Assembly (NCBI GenBank): GCA_021828605.1
Contig: JAJZEG010000102.1
Span: forward strand, 1-21,589
Length of the DNA: 21,589 nucleotides
Direction: 5' to 3'
DNA from: Pseudomonadota bacterium
GTDB lineage: Bacteria; Pseudomonadota; Alphaproteobacteria; Acetobacterales; Acetobacteraceae
The notes under the pieces are model-generated. The model saw nothing but the letters and a program-made list of their open reading frames with translations. It was not told the origin of the DNA and searched no databases. Made by a program: the position numbers and the translations under genes. Positions 1-7,242 of this stretch are shown here, piece after piece. Position 1 is the first letter of the stretch. Every line of letters begins with the position of its first letter.

Positions 1-602
1 TGGCTACGGAGGCGGCTGACCGGCTGGCCCCTTTGATCAAAGGCGGCGGCCAAGAGCGCGGCAGACGCGGCGGCACGCCGGATTTGGCGGCGATTGCCGG
101 GTTTGCCGCCGCGATCAAAGCCATCGGCCCGGATGAGGCCAATCGGTTGGCACCGCTGCGCGATGCGATTGATCAAGGGGCGCTCGCTCTGGGTGCCCAG
201 GTGATCGGCCATGACGCGCCGCGCCTGGCCAACACCACCTGTTTGGCGGTGCCGCAGGTTGCCGCACAAACCCAGGTGATCGCACTCGATTTGGCCGGAA
301 TTGCGGTATCGGCGGGGGCGGCCTGCTCATCGGGCAAGGTGGCGCGCAGCCATGTGCTCGATGCGATGGGGTTCAGCGCCTTGGCCGATTGCGCGATTCG
401 CGTCTCGTTGCCGTGGAACTGCGCCGCTGACGCCCCTGCCCGCTTTTTGGCCGCTTATCGAGATTCGATCAGCCGCGCCTTGCACAATGGTCATCGGTCT
501 CATATTGCGACGGCAGAGCCGTCTGATATTGTGACGGCAGAGCCGTCTCATATTGTGGCGGCAGAGCCGTCTGATATTGTGGCGGCAGAGCCGGTTGCCT
601 GA
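1..602 (+). CDS. Cysteine desulfurase (NifS/IscS family), 3' part only
   Basis: PLP-dependent enzyme that takes sulfur from L-cysteine as an enzyme persulfide for Fe-S clusters and tRNA thiolation. The gene enters from the left edge, in frame from base 3. Visible are the family block ending in [14 protein letters not shown] and the active-site loop [10 protein letters not shown], with the catalytic Cys codon at 324-326. The PLP lysine and substrate domains lie outside the window. After the normal C-terminal helix (about base 490) the protein has an extra tail of four eight-residue repeats (S-D/H-I-V/A-T/A-A-E-P), then VA and a TGA stop. This tail is not part of the family fold. A ferredoxin gene and mnmA follow on the same strand, suggesting it supplies sulfur for them. 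The loop sequence is closer to small NifS-like enzymes than to E. coli IscS, so I give no symbol. Confidence 0.9.
   Translation, partial: ATEAADRLAPLIKGGGQERGRRGGTPDLAAIAGFAAAIKAIGPDEANRLAPLRDAIDQGALALGAQVIGHDAPRLANTTCLAVPQVAAQTQVIALDLAGIAVSAGAACSSGKVARSHVLDAMGFSALADCAIRVSLPWNCAADAPARFLAAYRDSISRALHNGHRSHIATAEPSDIVTAEPSHIVAAEPSDIVAAEPVA
498..593 (+). repeat. Four tandem 24-bp repeats at the 3' end of the desulfurase gene
   Basis: Four contiguous 24-bp units lie at 498-521, 522-545, 546-569 and 570-593. They are in frame and each encodes eight residues ending in AEP. Units differ at a few bases, alternating Asp/His and Thr/Ala codons. Across each unit junction there is a small inverted repeat, gacggc-aga-gccgtc (perfect around units 1-2, with a G-U pair in later ones), so the mRNA could form a string of hairpins just before the ferredoxin gene. 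Confidence 0.95.
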
Positions 603-658
603 GGCATCCGGCCTGTTTTGATGCCGTGCGAACCGCACTTACCGACAGGATATCGACC

Positions 659-991
659 ATGCCACACATCGTTTTTATCGAGCGCAATGGCGCTGAACGC
701 ACCGTTGACGCGCCAATCGGCCTGTCGGTTTTGGAAATTGCGCACAAACACGGCGTCGATATCGAGGGCGCGTGCGAGGGCTCGCTGGCCTGCTCGACCT
801 GTCATGTGATTGTGGATCCGGCCTGGTTCGCCAAGCTCGCCGGTGCCACCGAAGACGAGGAAGATATGCTGGATTTGGCGTTCGGCCTTGAAAAAACCTC
901 ACGGCTGGGCTGCCAAATTGTGATGAGCGAGGCGCTCGATGGGCTGGTGGTGCGCTTGCCGACCGGTGTGCGCAACGCGCAGTCGGGCTGA
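659..991 (+). CDS. [2Fe-2S] ferredoxin, adrenodoxin/ISC type
   Basis: Small soluble electron carrier of 110 residues. The cluster ligands are Cys39, Cys45, Cys48 (C-x5-C-x2-C, in [10 protein letters not shown]) and Cys85 (in LGCQ), the spacing of adrenodoxin-type and ISC ferredoxins rather than plant type. The acidic stretch [11 protein letters not shown] (about 62-72) is the usual partner-binding region of this family. I chose the ATG at 659 because AGGA (647-650) lies just upstream and the protein then begins MPHIVFIE as homologues do; an in-frame ATG at 626 would add 11 unrelated residues. It follows the desulfurase gene by about 56 bases and precedes mnmA by 29, so co-transcription is likely. 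In ISC systems such ferredoxins supply electrons for cluster assembly; a direct role with MnmA is only inferred from position. Confidence 0.92.
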   Translation: MPHIVFIERNGAERTVDAPIGLSVLEIAHKHGVDIEGACEGSLACSTCHVIVDPAWFAKLAGATEDEEDMLDLAFGLEKTSRLGCQIVMSEALDGLVVRLPTGVRNAQSG

Positions 992-1020
992 GCGGCGCAT
1001 TTGGCGGGAGCAGCAGAATT

Positions 1021-2058
1021 ATGAGGGTGGTCGCAGCAATGTCGGGCGGGGTGGATAGTTCGGTGGTCGCCGGACTGTTGCACGAGGCGGGCCACGAGGT
1101 GATTGGCGTCACGCTACAGCTCTATGATCATGGCCAAGCGGCGGGTCGTAAGGGAGCCTGCTGCGCCGGACAGGATATTCATGACGCCCGCAACGTCGCG
1201 GACCAGCTGGGCATTGCGCATTATGTTATTGATTCGGAACAGGCGTTTCGCCGAAATGTGATCCAGGCCTTTGCCGATTCCTACGCCGCCGGGCAAACGC
1301 CGGTGCCGTGCGTGGCCTGTAATCAGCATTTGAAATTTGGCGATTTGCTCGGTTTAGCGCGCGAATTGGGGGCGGAAGCCTTAGCCACCGGCCATTATGT
1401 CCGACGCGAATCCGGCGCCGAGGGTGCGGAACTGCATCGGGCGGTCGATGATGCGCGCGATCAGTCCTGGTTTTTGTTCGCCACCACCCGCGCGCAGCTT
1501 GAATTCGCCCGGTTTCCCTTGGGCGAAATGCCGAGCAAGGCCGCGGTGCGCGCTGAGGCGGCGCGCATGGGCCTGCCGGTGGCCGACAAGGCCGATAGCC
1601 AGGATATTTGTTTCGTGCCCTCCGGATCCTACGCCGATATCGTCGCCCGGCTGCGCCCCGATGCGGCGGAACCCGGCGATATTGTCGATGCGCAGGGCCA
1701 GGTGCTGGACCGGCATCAGGGGATTGGCCGCTATACGGTCGGCCAGGCCAAGCGGCTGGGCGCGGCGAGTGGTCAGGTGGTGACCCGCATTGACGCGCCC
1801 AATCGGCGCATTGAGGTTGGGCCGCGCCATACCGGCGGACAGCGGATTTTGCTGCGTGATTGTAACTCGTTAATCGCGCCACCCGACCAACCGATGCGCG
1901 CGATGGTCAAACTGCGCGCCCGCGAGACACCGCACCCGGCACTGATCGATTTCGCGGCCGGCAGCGTGACGTTGGAACAGCCGGCCCTTGCCGCTCCCGG
2001 TCAGGCTTGCGTGGTGTATGATGGCACCCGCGTGCTCGGCGGCGGGTTTATTCAGTGA
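1021..2058 (+). CDS. mnmA: tRNA-specific 2-thiouridylase MnmA
   Basis: Cytoplasmic enzyme that adenylates U34 of the Lys, Glu and Gln tRNAs with ATP and replaces O2 with sulfur. The 345-residue protein is of family length. The PP-loop SGGVDSS is at 8-14; [12 protein letters not shown] follows at 46-57. The catalytic cysteines are Cys100 ([10 protein letters not shown]) and Cys197 (SQDICFVP), and the barrel domain with GxRYTVGQ-like IGRYTVGQ begins near 240. Cys97 sits three residues before Cys100, giving CxxC plus Cys197, where E. coli MnmA has DxxC; this could supply three cysteine ligands for an Fe-S cluster. GGGAG (1006-1010) precedes the ATG at a normal distance. The neighbouring desulfurase and ferredoxin genes fit a shared sulfur-transfer role. 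A long hairpin follows the stop. Confidence 0.97.
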   Translation: MRVVAAMSGGVDSSVVAGLLHEAGHEVIGVTLQLYDHGQAAGRKGACCAGQDIHDARNVADQLGIAHYVIDSEQAFRRNVIQAFADSYAAGQTPVPCVACNQHLKFGDLLGLARELGAEALATGHYVRRESGAEGAELHRAVDDARDQSWFLFATTRAQLEFARFPLGEMPSKAAVRAEAARMGLPVADKADSQDICFVPSGSYADIVARLRPDAAEPGDIVDAQGQVLDRHQGIGRYTVGQAKRLGAASGQVVTRIDAPNRRIEVGPRHTGGQRILLRDCNSLIAPPDQPMRAMVKLRARETPHPALIDFAAGSVTLEQPALAAPGQACVVYDGTRVLGGGFIQ

Positions 2059-2063
2059 TCCAA

Positions 2064-2116
2064 CGCGTGTTCTGATTCTGAAATCCGTTGGATTTCAGAA
2101 TCAGAGTGGACACGCG
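2064..2116 (+). repeat. Long perfect inverted repeat after mnmA (possible terminator)
   Basis: Starting five bases after the mnmA stop, tctgattctgaaatcc (2071-2086) pairs perfectly with ggatttcagaatcaga (2090-2105) around a GTT loop. Outside this, cgcgtgt (2064-2070) pairs with acacgcg (2110-2116), leaving a four-base bulge (gtgg). The stem has 23 pairs. No T-run follows, so it is not a textbook intrinsic terminator. It could be an mRNA 3'-end stabiliser, an atypical terminator, or a small mobile palindrome. Confidence 0.85.
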
Positions 2117-2194
2117 GAAATTTAATTGTTGAGTGGCGTGCGACAAAAATGCTGCTGTGCTGCGCCAATCGGTCACTTTCCCCGGCTGCGATGT

Positions 2195-2221
2195 TTGCAC
2201 CGCGCAAAAGATTGCTATAGA
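2195..2221 (+). promoter_or_regulatory. Possible rpsU promoter
   Basis: TTGCAC (2195-2200) and TATAGA (2216-2221) resemble -35 and -10 boxes, but the spacer is only 15 bases, so this is a weak call. It would leave a leader of roughly 145 bases before rpsU. The leader contains three copies of GCTTCGT (2249-2255, 2290-2296, 2311-2317). I see no convincing gene in the whole 2059-2371 interval. Confidence 0.3.
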
Positions 2222-2371
2222 TCGGCGCAGGAATCAGGCCGCGATGCCGCTTCGTGCTGTGTCGGGGTGTTTGCTATGTGAATCTGGCCGCTTCGTTTCG
2301 CGACGTCGCTGCTTCGTGCCTTTTCGTCAATAACCATCCCTCCAGCCCGCCAACAAGGAGTATTCAGCCAA

Positions 2372-2575
2372 GTGCAAGTTCTCGTTCGTGATAACAATGT
2401 CGATCAAGCGCTGAAGGCGCTCAAAAAGAAACTGCAACGCGAAGGCGTGTTTCGGGAAATGAAGCTGCGGCGCCATTACGAAAAACCCTCCGAGCGCCGT
2501 GCGCGCGAAGCCGCTGAAGCGGTGCGTCGGGCCCGGAAAATGGAGCGCAAGCGCGTCGAACGCGAAGGGTTCTAG
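2372..2575 (+). CDS. rpsU: 30S ribosomal protein S21
   Basis: Small basic ribosomal protein (67 residues) of the 30S platform, where it helps mRNA binding near the 16S 3' end. The opening [20 protein letters not shown] and the block [16 protein letters not shown] are diagnostic of alphaproteobacterial S21, and the tail is rich in Arg and Lys. The start is GTG at 2372, supported by AAGGAG at 2355-2360. The TAG stop (2573-2575) is also the first three bases of a dispersed repeat. The protein ends EREGF, which I recall as usual in related bacteria, so I do not think the repeat has truncated it. Confidence 0.96.
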   Translation: MQVLVRDNNVDQALKALKKKLQREGVFREMKLRRHYEKPSERRAREAAEAVRRARKMERKRVEREGF

Positions 2576-2697
2576 AGCGCGATATGTTCAGCTTGACGCA
2601 GTCGCGCCAATCTGACGCGCTCTAGCTTTGTTGTCCGAGGCTGAGCAACGCTTGTCATTGCCGCGCATTATGCGCATCAATTCCAAACGATCAGGCT
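2573..2697 (+). repeat. Dispersed intergenic repeat, copy 1
   Basis: A 125-bp segment closely matching 21354-21477 near the other end of the window, in the same orientation. The first part (2573-2624) folds into a hairpin: tagagcgcg with cgcgctcta, a bulge, then tcagcttg with caatctga (one mismatch here, none in copy 2), around a loop containing cagtcgcg. The second part contains gcgca-tta-tgcgc (2663-2675) and ends ttccaaacgatcaggct. Conservation is strong at both ends, while roughly 20 bases in the middle (about 2630-2650) differ and contain a 1-base indel. It resembles the general class of alphaproteobacterial intergenic palindromic elements starting TAGAGC; I cannot name the family. It may also terminate rpsU transcription. 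Confidence 0.9.
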
Positions 2698-2732
2698 CTG
2701 ATCCGCACGACGCTGCCCCTGGGGGTTCGCTG

Positions 2733-3365
2733 ATGGACATGCTCGATCTTGATCGCCTAATCGCCACGCCGGTCGCCACCGACCCGTTTCGTCATATCGT
2801 GGTGCCGCATTTCGTGCGCCCCGACCCGCTCGCGGCGGTGGTTGCCACGATCCCGCCGATTGGCGCGCGCGGCTCGGTGCCGGTGGAGGCTTTGCGCTTA
2901 GGCGCGGCAGCGCGCGGTTTGATGGACGCGATGGCCGGACCGGCGATGCGGGCGGCGATTGCTGAGAAATTTCAGCTCGATTTGCACGACGCCCCGGTGA
3001 TGGTGACCATGCGCGGTCAAACCGGCGCGCGCGATGGCCAAATCCATTGTGATTCGGCGACCAAGCTGGTGACGATTTTGCTGTATTTGAACCCGGCGGA
3101 CGCGGCCTGGGAGCGGCAGGAAGGCTGTTTGCGCCTCTTGCGCGGGCCGGGCGATTTGGACGATTTCGCCGTGGAGGTGCCGCCGGTTGATGGCACGCTG
3201 CTGGTATTCCCCAACGGGCCGGATACCTGGCACGGGCATAAAACCTTCATTGGCAAGCGCATCACCGTGCAAATGAATTACATGACCAACGACGCCCACG
3301 CGAAATACGAAATGCGCCGTCACCGGGTTTCGGCATTTTTCAAACGACTGCGCCGGGCGGCCTGA
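2733..3365 (+). CDS. 2-oxoglutarate/Fe(II)-dependent oxygenase family protein
   Basis: Predicted cytoplasmic dioxygenase of the prolyl-4-hydroxylase-like superfamily, 210 residues. The iron triad is visible as His105-x-Asp107 (in GQIHCDSATK) and a distal His in TWHGHK (167 or 169), with Arg176 (GKRITVQ) positioned to bind 2-oxoglutarate. The jelly-roll core spans about 85-185, followed by a basic tail. The substrate is unknown. The frame stays open upstream to 2628, but that extension lies in the dispersed repeat, so I chose the ATG at 2733, with a second ATG at 2739; the ribosome site is weak (ggggg at 2721-2725). The glycosyltransferase gene starts six bases after the stop, so the two are co-transcribed. 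A role in modifying a sugar, lipid or peptide made with that enzyme is inference. Confidence 0.8.
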   Translation: MDMLDLDRLIATPVATDPFRHIVVPHFVRPDPLAAVVATIPPIGARGSVPVEALRLGAAARGLMDAMAGPAMRAAIAEKFQLDLHDAPVMVTMRGQTGARDGQIHCDSATKLVTILLYLNPADAAWERQEGCLRLLRGPGDLDDFAVEVPPVDGTLLVFPNGPDTWHGHKTFIGKRITVQMNYMTNDAHAKYEMRRHRVSAFFKRLRRAA

Positions 3366-3371
3366 TCCGCC

Positions 3372-4112
3372 GTGCTTGCGGGCAAACGAATCGCCGTGGT
3401 TCTGCCTGCCTATAATGCCGCCCGCACCCTCAGCCGCACCATCGAGGAAATTGATCGCGACATTGTCGATGATCTGATCCTGACCGATGATGCGAGCCGA
3501 GACGAAACCGTGACTCTCGCGCGCGCCCTCGGCCTCCATACTATCGAGCATGAGCAAAATCGCGGCTATGGCGGCAATCAAAAAACCTGCTACGCCGCCG
3601 CCTGCGCGCGCGGGGCGGATATCGTGGTGATGCTGCATCCTGATTACCAATATTCACCGAAACTAATCCCAGCGATGGCCGCGATGATTATTTCAGGCCA
3701 TTATGATGCCGTGATGGGTTCGCGCATTCTCGGCGGCGGCGCGCTCAAAGGCGGAATGCCGCTATGGAAATACATCGCCAATCGCGGGCTAACGCTCATT
3801 GAAAATATCTTGCTGGGACAAAAACTCTCCGAATATCACACCGGCTACCGCGCCTGGTCGCGCACGGTGCTGGAGCGGCTCCCGCTGGAGCGCTGCTCGG
3901 ATGATTTTGTGTTTGATAATCAAATGATCGCCCAGGCGATCCATGCCGGGTTTCAAATCGGCGAAATATCCTGCCCCACCCGTTATTTCGATGAGGCGTC
4001 CTCGATCAATTTCCGCCGCTCGGTGCATTATGGGTTTGGGGTGCTTGATACCGCGATCCGATTTCGTCTGGCGCGCGCCGGCATCCTGGAATGGCCGGTG
4101 CTCGGGCCGTGA
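3372..4112 (+). CDS. Family 2 glycosyltransferase, DPM1/polyprenyl-phosphate type
   Basis: Predicted nucleotide-sugar-dependent transferase of the GT-A fold, 246 residues. The N-terminal Rossmann-like start is AVVLPAYNAARTL (8-20); LILTDDASRDE (35-45) is the nucleotide-binding acidic site. MLHPDYQYSP (87-96) occupies the place of the metal-binding DxD motif in dolichyl/undecaprenyl-phosphate sugar synthases, and GYRAWSR follows in the acceptor region. There is no C-terminal membrane segment, so it would act at the inner face of the membrane as a peripheral protein. The start is GTG at 3372, six bases after the oxygenase stop, with no obvious ribosome site, which suggests coupling. The gene overlaps the next one, a TVP38-type membrane protein. 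Sugar and acceptor cannot be read from sequence. Confidence 0.85.
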   Translation: MLAGKRIAVVLPAYNAARTLSRTIEEIDRDIVDDLILTDDASRDETVTLARALGLHTIEHEQNRGYGGNQKTCYAAACARGADIVVMLHPDYQYSPKLIPAMAAMIISGHYDAVMGSRILGGGALKGGMPLWKYIANRGLTLIENILLGQKLSEYHTGYRAWSRTVLERLPLERCSDDFVFDNQMIAQAIHAGFQIGEISCPTRYFDEASSINFRRSVHYGFGVLDTAIRFRLARAGILEWPVLGP

Positions 4113-4822
4113 CGCGCTGGCAGCTCGGCATGATCTGGCGTGACCGAGCCCTTCGCCTGCCGCTGTTGGGCGGTGCCGCTTTGCTGCTCGCCATCGGGTT
4201 CGGAATGGTGGTCGGGGGCAAATGGGAGGGCGGTATTCTCGCGGCGCTCGACCGGCTGCGGCATCTGGGATGGCTCGGTTGGCTGATTTTTGCCTTGGTG
4301 CAAATGCTGGTCGCGCTGATCGGTATTTTGCCCGCCTCGCTGCTCGGCCTGGCCGCCGGTGCGGTCTATGGGATTGCGCTCGGCTTTGGCCTGTCAGCGA
4401 TTGGGGTGCTGTTGGGTGCTGCCATCGCCTTTGTGCTGGCCCGCTCGGCGCTGCGCCCGGCGATTGCGCGGCGGCTTGCCCGTGACGGCCATTTAGCCCG
4501 GCTCGATGACGCGGTGGGGCGGGATGGCTGGCGGTTGGTGCTGCTGTTGCGGGTCTCGCCGGTGATGCCGTTCTCGCTGACCTCGTACGCGCTGGGCCTA
4601 TCGGCAATCCGACCGCGCGATTACGCGCTCGGCACGCTCGCCGCTTTGCCCGCTTTGTTGCTGTATGTCGCGATTGGCACGCTCGGCGCCTCGGGCTTGG
4701 CGGCCTTGCGCGGGCATGCGCCGCTGCATTTGGCGCTGATCGGGATCGCGATTATTGCGACGGCGCTGCTGACCTGGCGGCTGGGGCGGTTAGTGAGACG
4801 CAGTTTCTACGCTGATCGCTGA
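4091..4822 (+). CDS. TVP38/TMEM64 (DedA-like, SNARE-associated) membrane protein
   Basis: Inner-membrane protein, 243 residues, with a hydrophobic segment at about 24-43, a VTT-type core at about 60-205 and a last helix at about 212-228. The family signature is [20 protein letters not shown] (about 151-170), including the R-x2-P-x2-P pattern and the small-residue region after it. Related proteins are implicated in lipid movement between leaflets and in membrane homeostasis; the role here is unknown. The ATG at 4091 overlaps the glycosyltransferase gene by 22 bases. A GTG at 4109 gives a four-base GTGA overlap and is an equally good start (237 residues). The 3' end overlaps convergent rlmN by 33 bp. 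Confidence 0.85.
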   Translation: MAGARAVTRWQLGMIWRDRALRLPLLGGAALLLAIGFGMVVGGKWEGGILAALDRLRHLGWLGWLIFALVQMLVALIGILPASLLGLAAGAVYGIALGFGLSAIGVLLGAAIAFVLARSALRPAIARRLARDGHLARLDDAVGRDGWRLVLLLRVSPVMPFSLTSYALGLSAIRPRDYALGTLAALPALLLYVAIGTLGASGLAALRGHAPLHLALIGIAIIATALLTWRLGRLVRRSFYADR

Positions 4823-5965
4823 GGATTTAAGCTGACCGCAGGCGGCCAGAATATCGCGCCCGCGCGGGGTGCGCACCGGCGAGGCATAGCCCGCATTCAT
4901 CACAATATCGGCGAAGCGACGAATGGCGTTGCCGCTGGAGGTTTCATAGGTCGAGCCGGGCCAGGGATTGAACGGGATCAAATTGACCTTGGCTGGAATG
5001 CCCGCGATCAGCCGCACCAATTCATGCGCGTCGGCCTCGGAATCGTTAATCCCCTTGAGCATCACATATTCGAAGGTAATCCGCCGGGCATTGGAGGCCG
5101 CCGGATAACGCCGACAGGCGGCGATCAATTCGGCGATATTATATTTGCGGTTCAGCGGCACAATAACATCGCGCACATCATCGCGCACCGCATGCAGCGA
5201 TACCGCCAAATTAACCCCGAGTTCCGCGCCGCATTGATCCATCATCGGCACCACGCCCGAGGTGGACAGAGTAATCCGCCGCCGCGACAGGCCGATCCCC
5301 TCGCCATCCATAATGATTTTCAGGGCGGTCGCGACGTTTTCGTAATTATACAGCGGCTCACCCATGCCCATCATCACAATGGTCGAGAGCAGTCGCGGCA
5401 CATCGCCTTTCGGGCTGGGCCATTCGCCATAAGCGTCGCGCATGGCCATGAATTGCCCGACGATTTCCGCTGGCGAGAGGTTCCGGGTCAGGCGCTGGGT
5501 GCCGGTATGGCAGAACCGGCAGGATAAGGTGCAGCCCACTTGCGAGGAAATACACACTGCACCCCGATTTTCGGTGACATCCGGGATATAGACGGTCTCG
5601 ACCGCCTCATTATCACGAAACCGAAACAGCATTTTACGGGTATCATCGGTGCTGCGCTGATCGAGTGCCACGCTGGGGCGCCCGACCACGAAATGCGCTG
5701 CGAGTTTTTCGCGCAAGGGTTTCGCGATATTGGCCATTAGCGCGAAATCAGTAACGCCTTGATGATATATCCAGTGCCAAAGCTGCTTGGCGCGAAACGG
5801 CGCCTCGCCGATGGCGGCGATTGCGGCGGCGAGGTCCGCGCGCGACAGACCGACCAAATCGCGCCGACCATCGGGCAATTCAGCGCCGGGCGGGGCGAAT
5901 AAGGCGGTTTTCGCCAAAATCCGCGCGCGCTCGGCATCATTCAACGCGAACGGGATCGCATTCAT
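4790..5965 (-). CDS. rlmN: Dual-specificity 23S rRNA/tRNA adenine-C2 methyltransferase RlmN
   Basis: Radical-SAM enzyme methylating C2 of A2503 in 23S rRNA and A37 in several tRNAs, supporting decoding accuracy. The 391-residue protein carries the cluster motif C145-x3-C149-x2-C152 ([14 protein letters not shown]), the nearby Cys138 (AVCISSQ), [12 protein letters not shown], and the catalytic Cys376 (ILAACGQL) near the C-terminus. All expected catalytic residues are present. The start ATG (5963-5965) is two bases downstream of the stop of the ialB-like gene, so the two are co-transcribed, probably together with tRNA-Ser upstream. The last 33 bp overlap the end of the convergent TVP38-type gene. 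Confidence 0.97.
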   Translation of the reverse strand: MNAIPFALNDAERARILAKTALFAPPGAELPDGRRDLVGLSRADLAAAIAAIGEAPFRAKQLWHWIYHQGVTDFALMANIAKPLREKLAAHFVVGRPSVALDQRSTDDTRKMLFRFRDNEAVETVYIPDVTENRGAVCISSQVGCTLSCRFCHTGTQRLTRNLSPAEIVGQFMAMRDAYGEWPSPKGDVPRLLSTIVMMGMGEPLYNYENVATALKIIMDGEGIGLSRRRITLSTSGVVPMMDQCGAELGVNLAVSLHAVRDDVRDVIVPLNRKYNIAELIAACRRYPAASNARRITFEYVMLKGINDSEADAHELVRLIAGIPAKVNLIPFNPWPGSTYETSSGNAIRRFADIVMNAGYASPVRTPRGRDILAACGQLKSSAISVETASH

Positions 5966-5967
5966 GG

Positions 5968-6498
5968 CTATTTGGCGCCTGGGTTGGCCGGACAGGCTTT
6001 GACAATGGCCTTGTAGGCGGCGGAAAATCCATCAAGGCCGAAATGATCGACCACATCGGCGGCGTGCGGTGCGCTGGCGGTGGCCTTCACGGCATTCCCC
6101 GCCAGAAAAGCTTTGATGGTCGGCGTTTTATGCAGCGCATAGGCCATCGAATCTTTGTAAAAAAACTTGAGATCGGTCTTGCCGACCGTCAGCGTCACCT
6201 TGGCATGCTTGCTATAGGTGATGCCTTGCGCCAGCGAGATTTCGTCGCGCGAATCACCGCGCTCGGTAACGGTAAGCATCGCCGGGGTGGTTTTGGTGGT
6301 TTTCGGCAATTTGCTCAGGGTAAAGGCGTAGCAGGCTTTATGCGCCCCCGCGCCATAGGTCGCCGCAGTCCAGGACGAAAACACGCCCAACGGCTTGGGT
6401 GCATTGGCGGCGGGGGCCGCAAGTGCTGTCGCGGTCGACAGACCAGCCCAAATAATCAGTCCAGCGGCACCAAGCCATAAAGGAAGCGGGTTTTTCAT
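5968..6498 (-). CDS. Secreted invasion-associated locus B (IalB) family protein
   Basis: Predicted periplasmic protein of 176 residues. It has a signal peptide: KN at the N-terminus, a hydrophobic run (about 7-20) and a likely cleavage after STATALA (about 27). In the mature part Cys56 (HKACYAF) and Cys169 (KACPANP) could form a disulfide, and the end [15 protein letters not shown] matches the terminal SLxGF-type motif I associate with IalB proteins. The family is common in alphaproteobacteria and rarely has a known function; the name comes from Bartonella and does not imply virulence. The frame stays open upstream through the tRNA gene, so I chose the ATG at 6498, which puts the signal peptide first. 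rlmN starts two bases after the stop. Confidence 0.65.
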   Translation of the reverse strand: MKNPLPLWLGAAGLIIWAGLSTATALAAPAANAPKPLGVFSSWTAATYGAGAHKACYAFTLSKLPKTTKTTPAMLTVTERGDSRDEISLAQGITYSKHAKVTLTVGKTDLKFFYKDSMAYALHKTPTIKAFLAGNAVKATASAPHAADVVDHFGLDGFSAAYKAIVKACPANPGAK

Positions 6499-6604
6499 CA
6501 GCGACAGATAAGCCGCCCGCGCCAGCGGAGCAAGATGGCCGGATTGTGATCGGATCGGATGCCGACGCAGCTCAGCAGGTGAATCGGAGAAAATCTGGGG
6601 GAGA

Positions 6605-6701
<97 letters not shown>

Positions 6702-6712
6702 GCGTGGCGGCG

Positions 6713-6741
6713 CTTATAGGGTTGTGTGGCGTTCTAGGCAA
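6713..6741 (-). promoter_or_regulatory. Promoter of tRNA-Ser
   Basis: On the minus strand, -35 TTGCCT (6736-6741) and -10 TATAAG (6713-6718) are separated by exactly 17 bases. The -10 box lies 11 bases before the first base of the tRNA. It is the clearest sigma-70-type promoter in the window, and may also drive ialB-rlmN by read-through. Confidence 0.7.
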
Positions 6742-6806
6742 CTCCGCGTGTCGGGTTGCAGGAATGCCGCCGGTCTGGGATGGTGAGGCAGCAACGGGAG
6801 TGTGTG

Positions 6807-7232
6807 ATGCAACCGATTCGGCGACTAAAATCCCCTCTCAAACGAGTCAGCGTGATCGGCCTCGCCTGCCTTGGCTTGGTTGGTTGTGGCACCAGCGCGC
6901 CCCCGCGTGTTGGGGGTGCGGCTGCGGGTGGTGCGGCCACCGGGGCAACCTTCGGCTTGATCGGCGGACCGGTGGGGGTACTGGTCGGCGGCGCCATCGG
7001 CGGCGGCATCGGTGCGCTCACCGCCGCGAACACCACGCCCAAGCAAGTCAATTTGGGCAATCCGCCCTGGACCCAAGGCAGCTTCCTCGGCGGGGCCGGG
7101 TCCGGGCAGTCGTCCACACCCATGGCGCCGCCCCAGCCGCTCAACTCTGGCGGCTATACCGGCGCCACACCTTCCTACAATCAAGCCGCGCCCAACACGG
7201 TGCAGTCAGCGCCGCTGCCACCCCCGCAATAG
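6807..7232 (+). CDS. Small lipoprotein with glycine-zipper segment
   Basis: Predicted lipoprotein of 141 residues with unknown function. The signal sequence has basic residues (RR, KR) and a hydrophobic run ending in the lipobox LVGC, with the lipidated Cys at 27. A Gly/Ala-rich segment from about 34 to 75 has small residues every three to four positions (GGAAAGGAA, then IGGPVGVLVGGAIGGGIGAL), the pattern of glycine-zipper envelope proteins such as the Rickettsia 17-kDa type. The C-terminal half is low-complexity, rich in Pro, Ser, Gly and Gln, and probably disordered. ACGGGAG (6794-6800) is well placed for the ATG at 6807; an upstream in-frame ATG at 6756 lacks this and would bury the signal peptide. 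It stands alone, divergent from tRNA-Ser. Confidence 0.75.
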   Translation: MQPIRRLKSPLKRVSVIGLACLGLVGCGTSAPPRVGGAAAGGAATGATFGLIGGPVGVLVGGAIGGGIGALTAANTTPKQVNLGNPPWTQGSFLGGAGSGQSSTPMAPPQPLNSGGYTGATPSYNQAAPNTVQSAPLPPPQ

Positions 7233-7242
7233 CGCAACATCC

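Noticed and set aside
2064..2116. Classic intrinsic terminator for mnmA
   Set aside because: The stem is strong, but no T-run follows, so it is listed as an inverted repeat only.
2133..2333. 66-codon plus-strand ORF upstream of rpsU
   Set aside because: It has no ribosome site and no recognisable sequence, and overlaps the probable rpsU promoter and leader.
2628..2732. N-terminal extension of the oxygenase ORF
   Set aside because: It reads through the dispersed repeat and is unrelated to the fold, so the start at 2733 is preferred.
2898..3650. 250-codon minus-strand frame opposite the oxygenase gene
   Set aside because: The oxygenase has intact iron-site residues on the plus strand; the opposite frame shows no family features.
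3789..4607. 272-codon minus-strand frame across the glycosyltransferase and TVP38-type genes
   Set aside because: Low-complexity Ala/Arg/Pro composition, antisense to two genes with clear family signatures.
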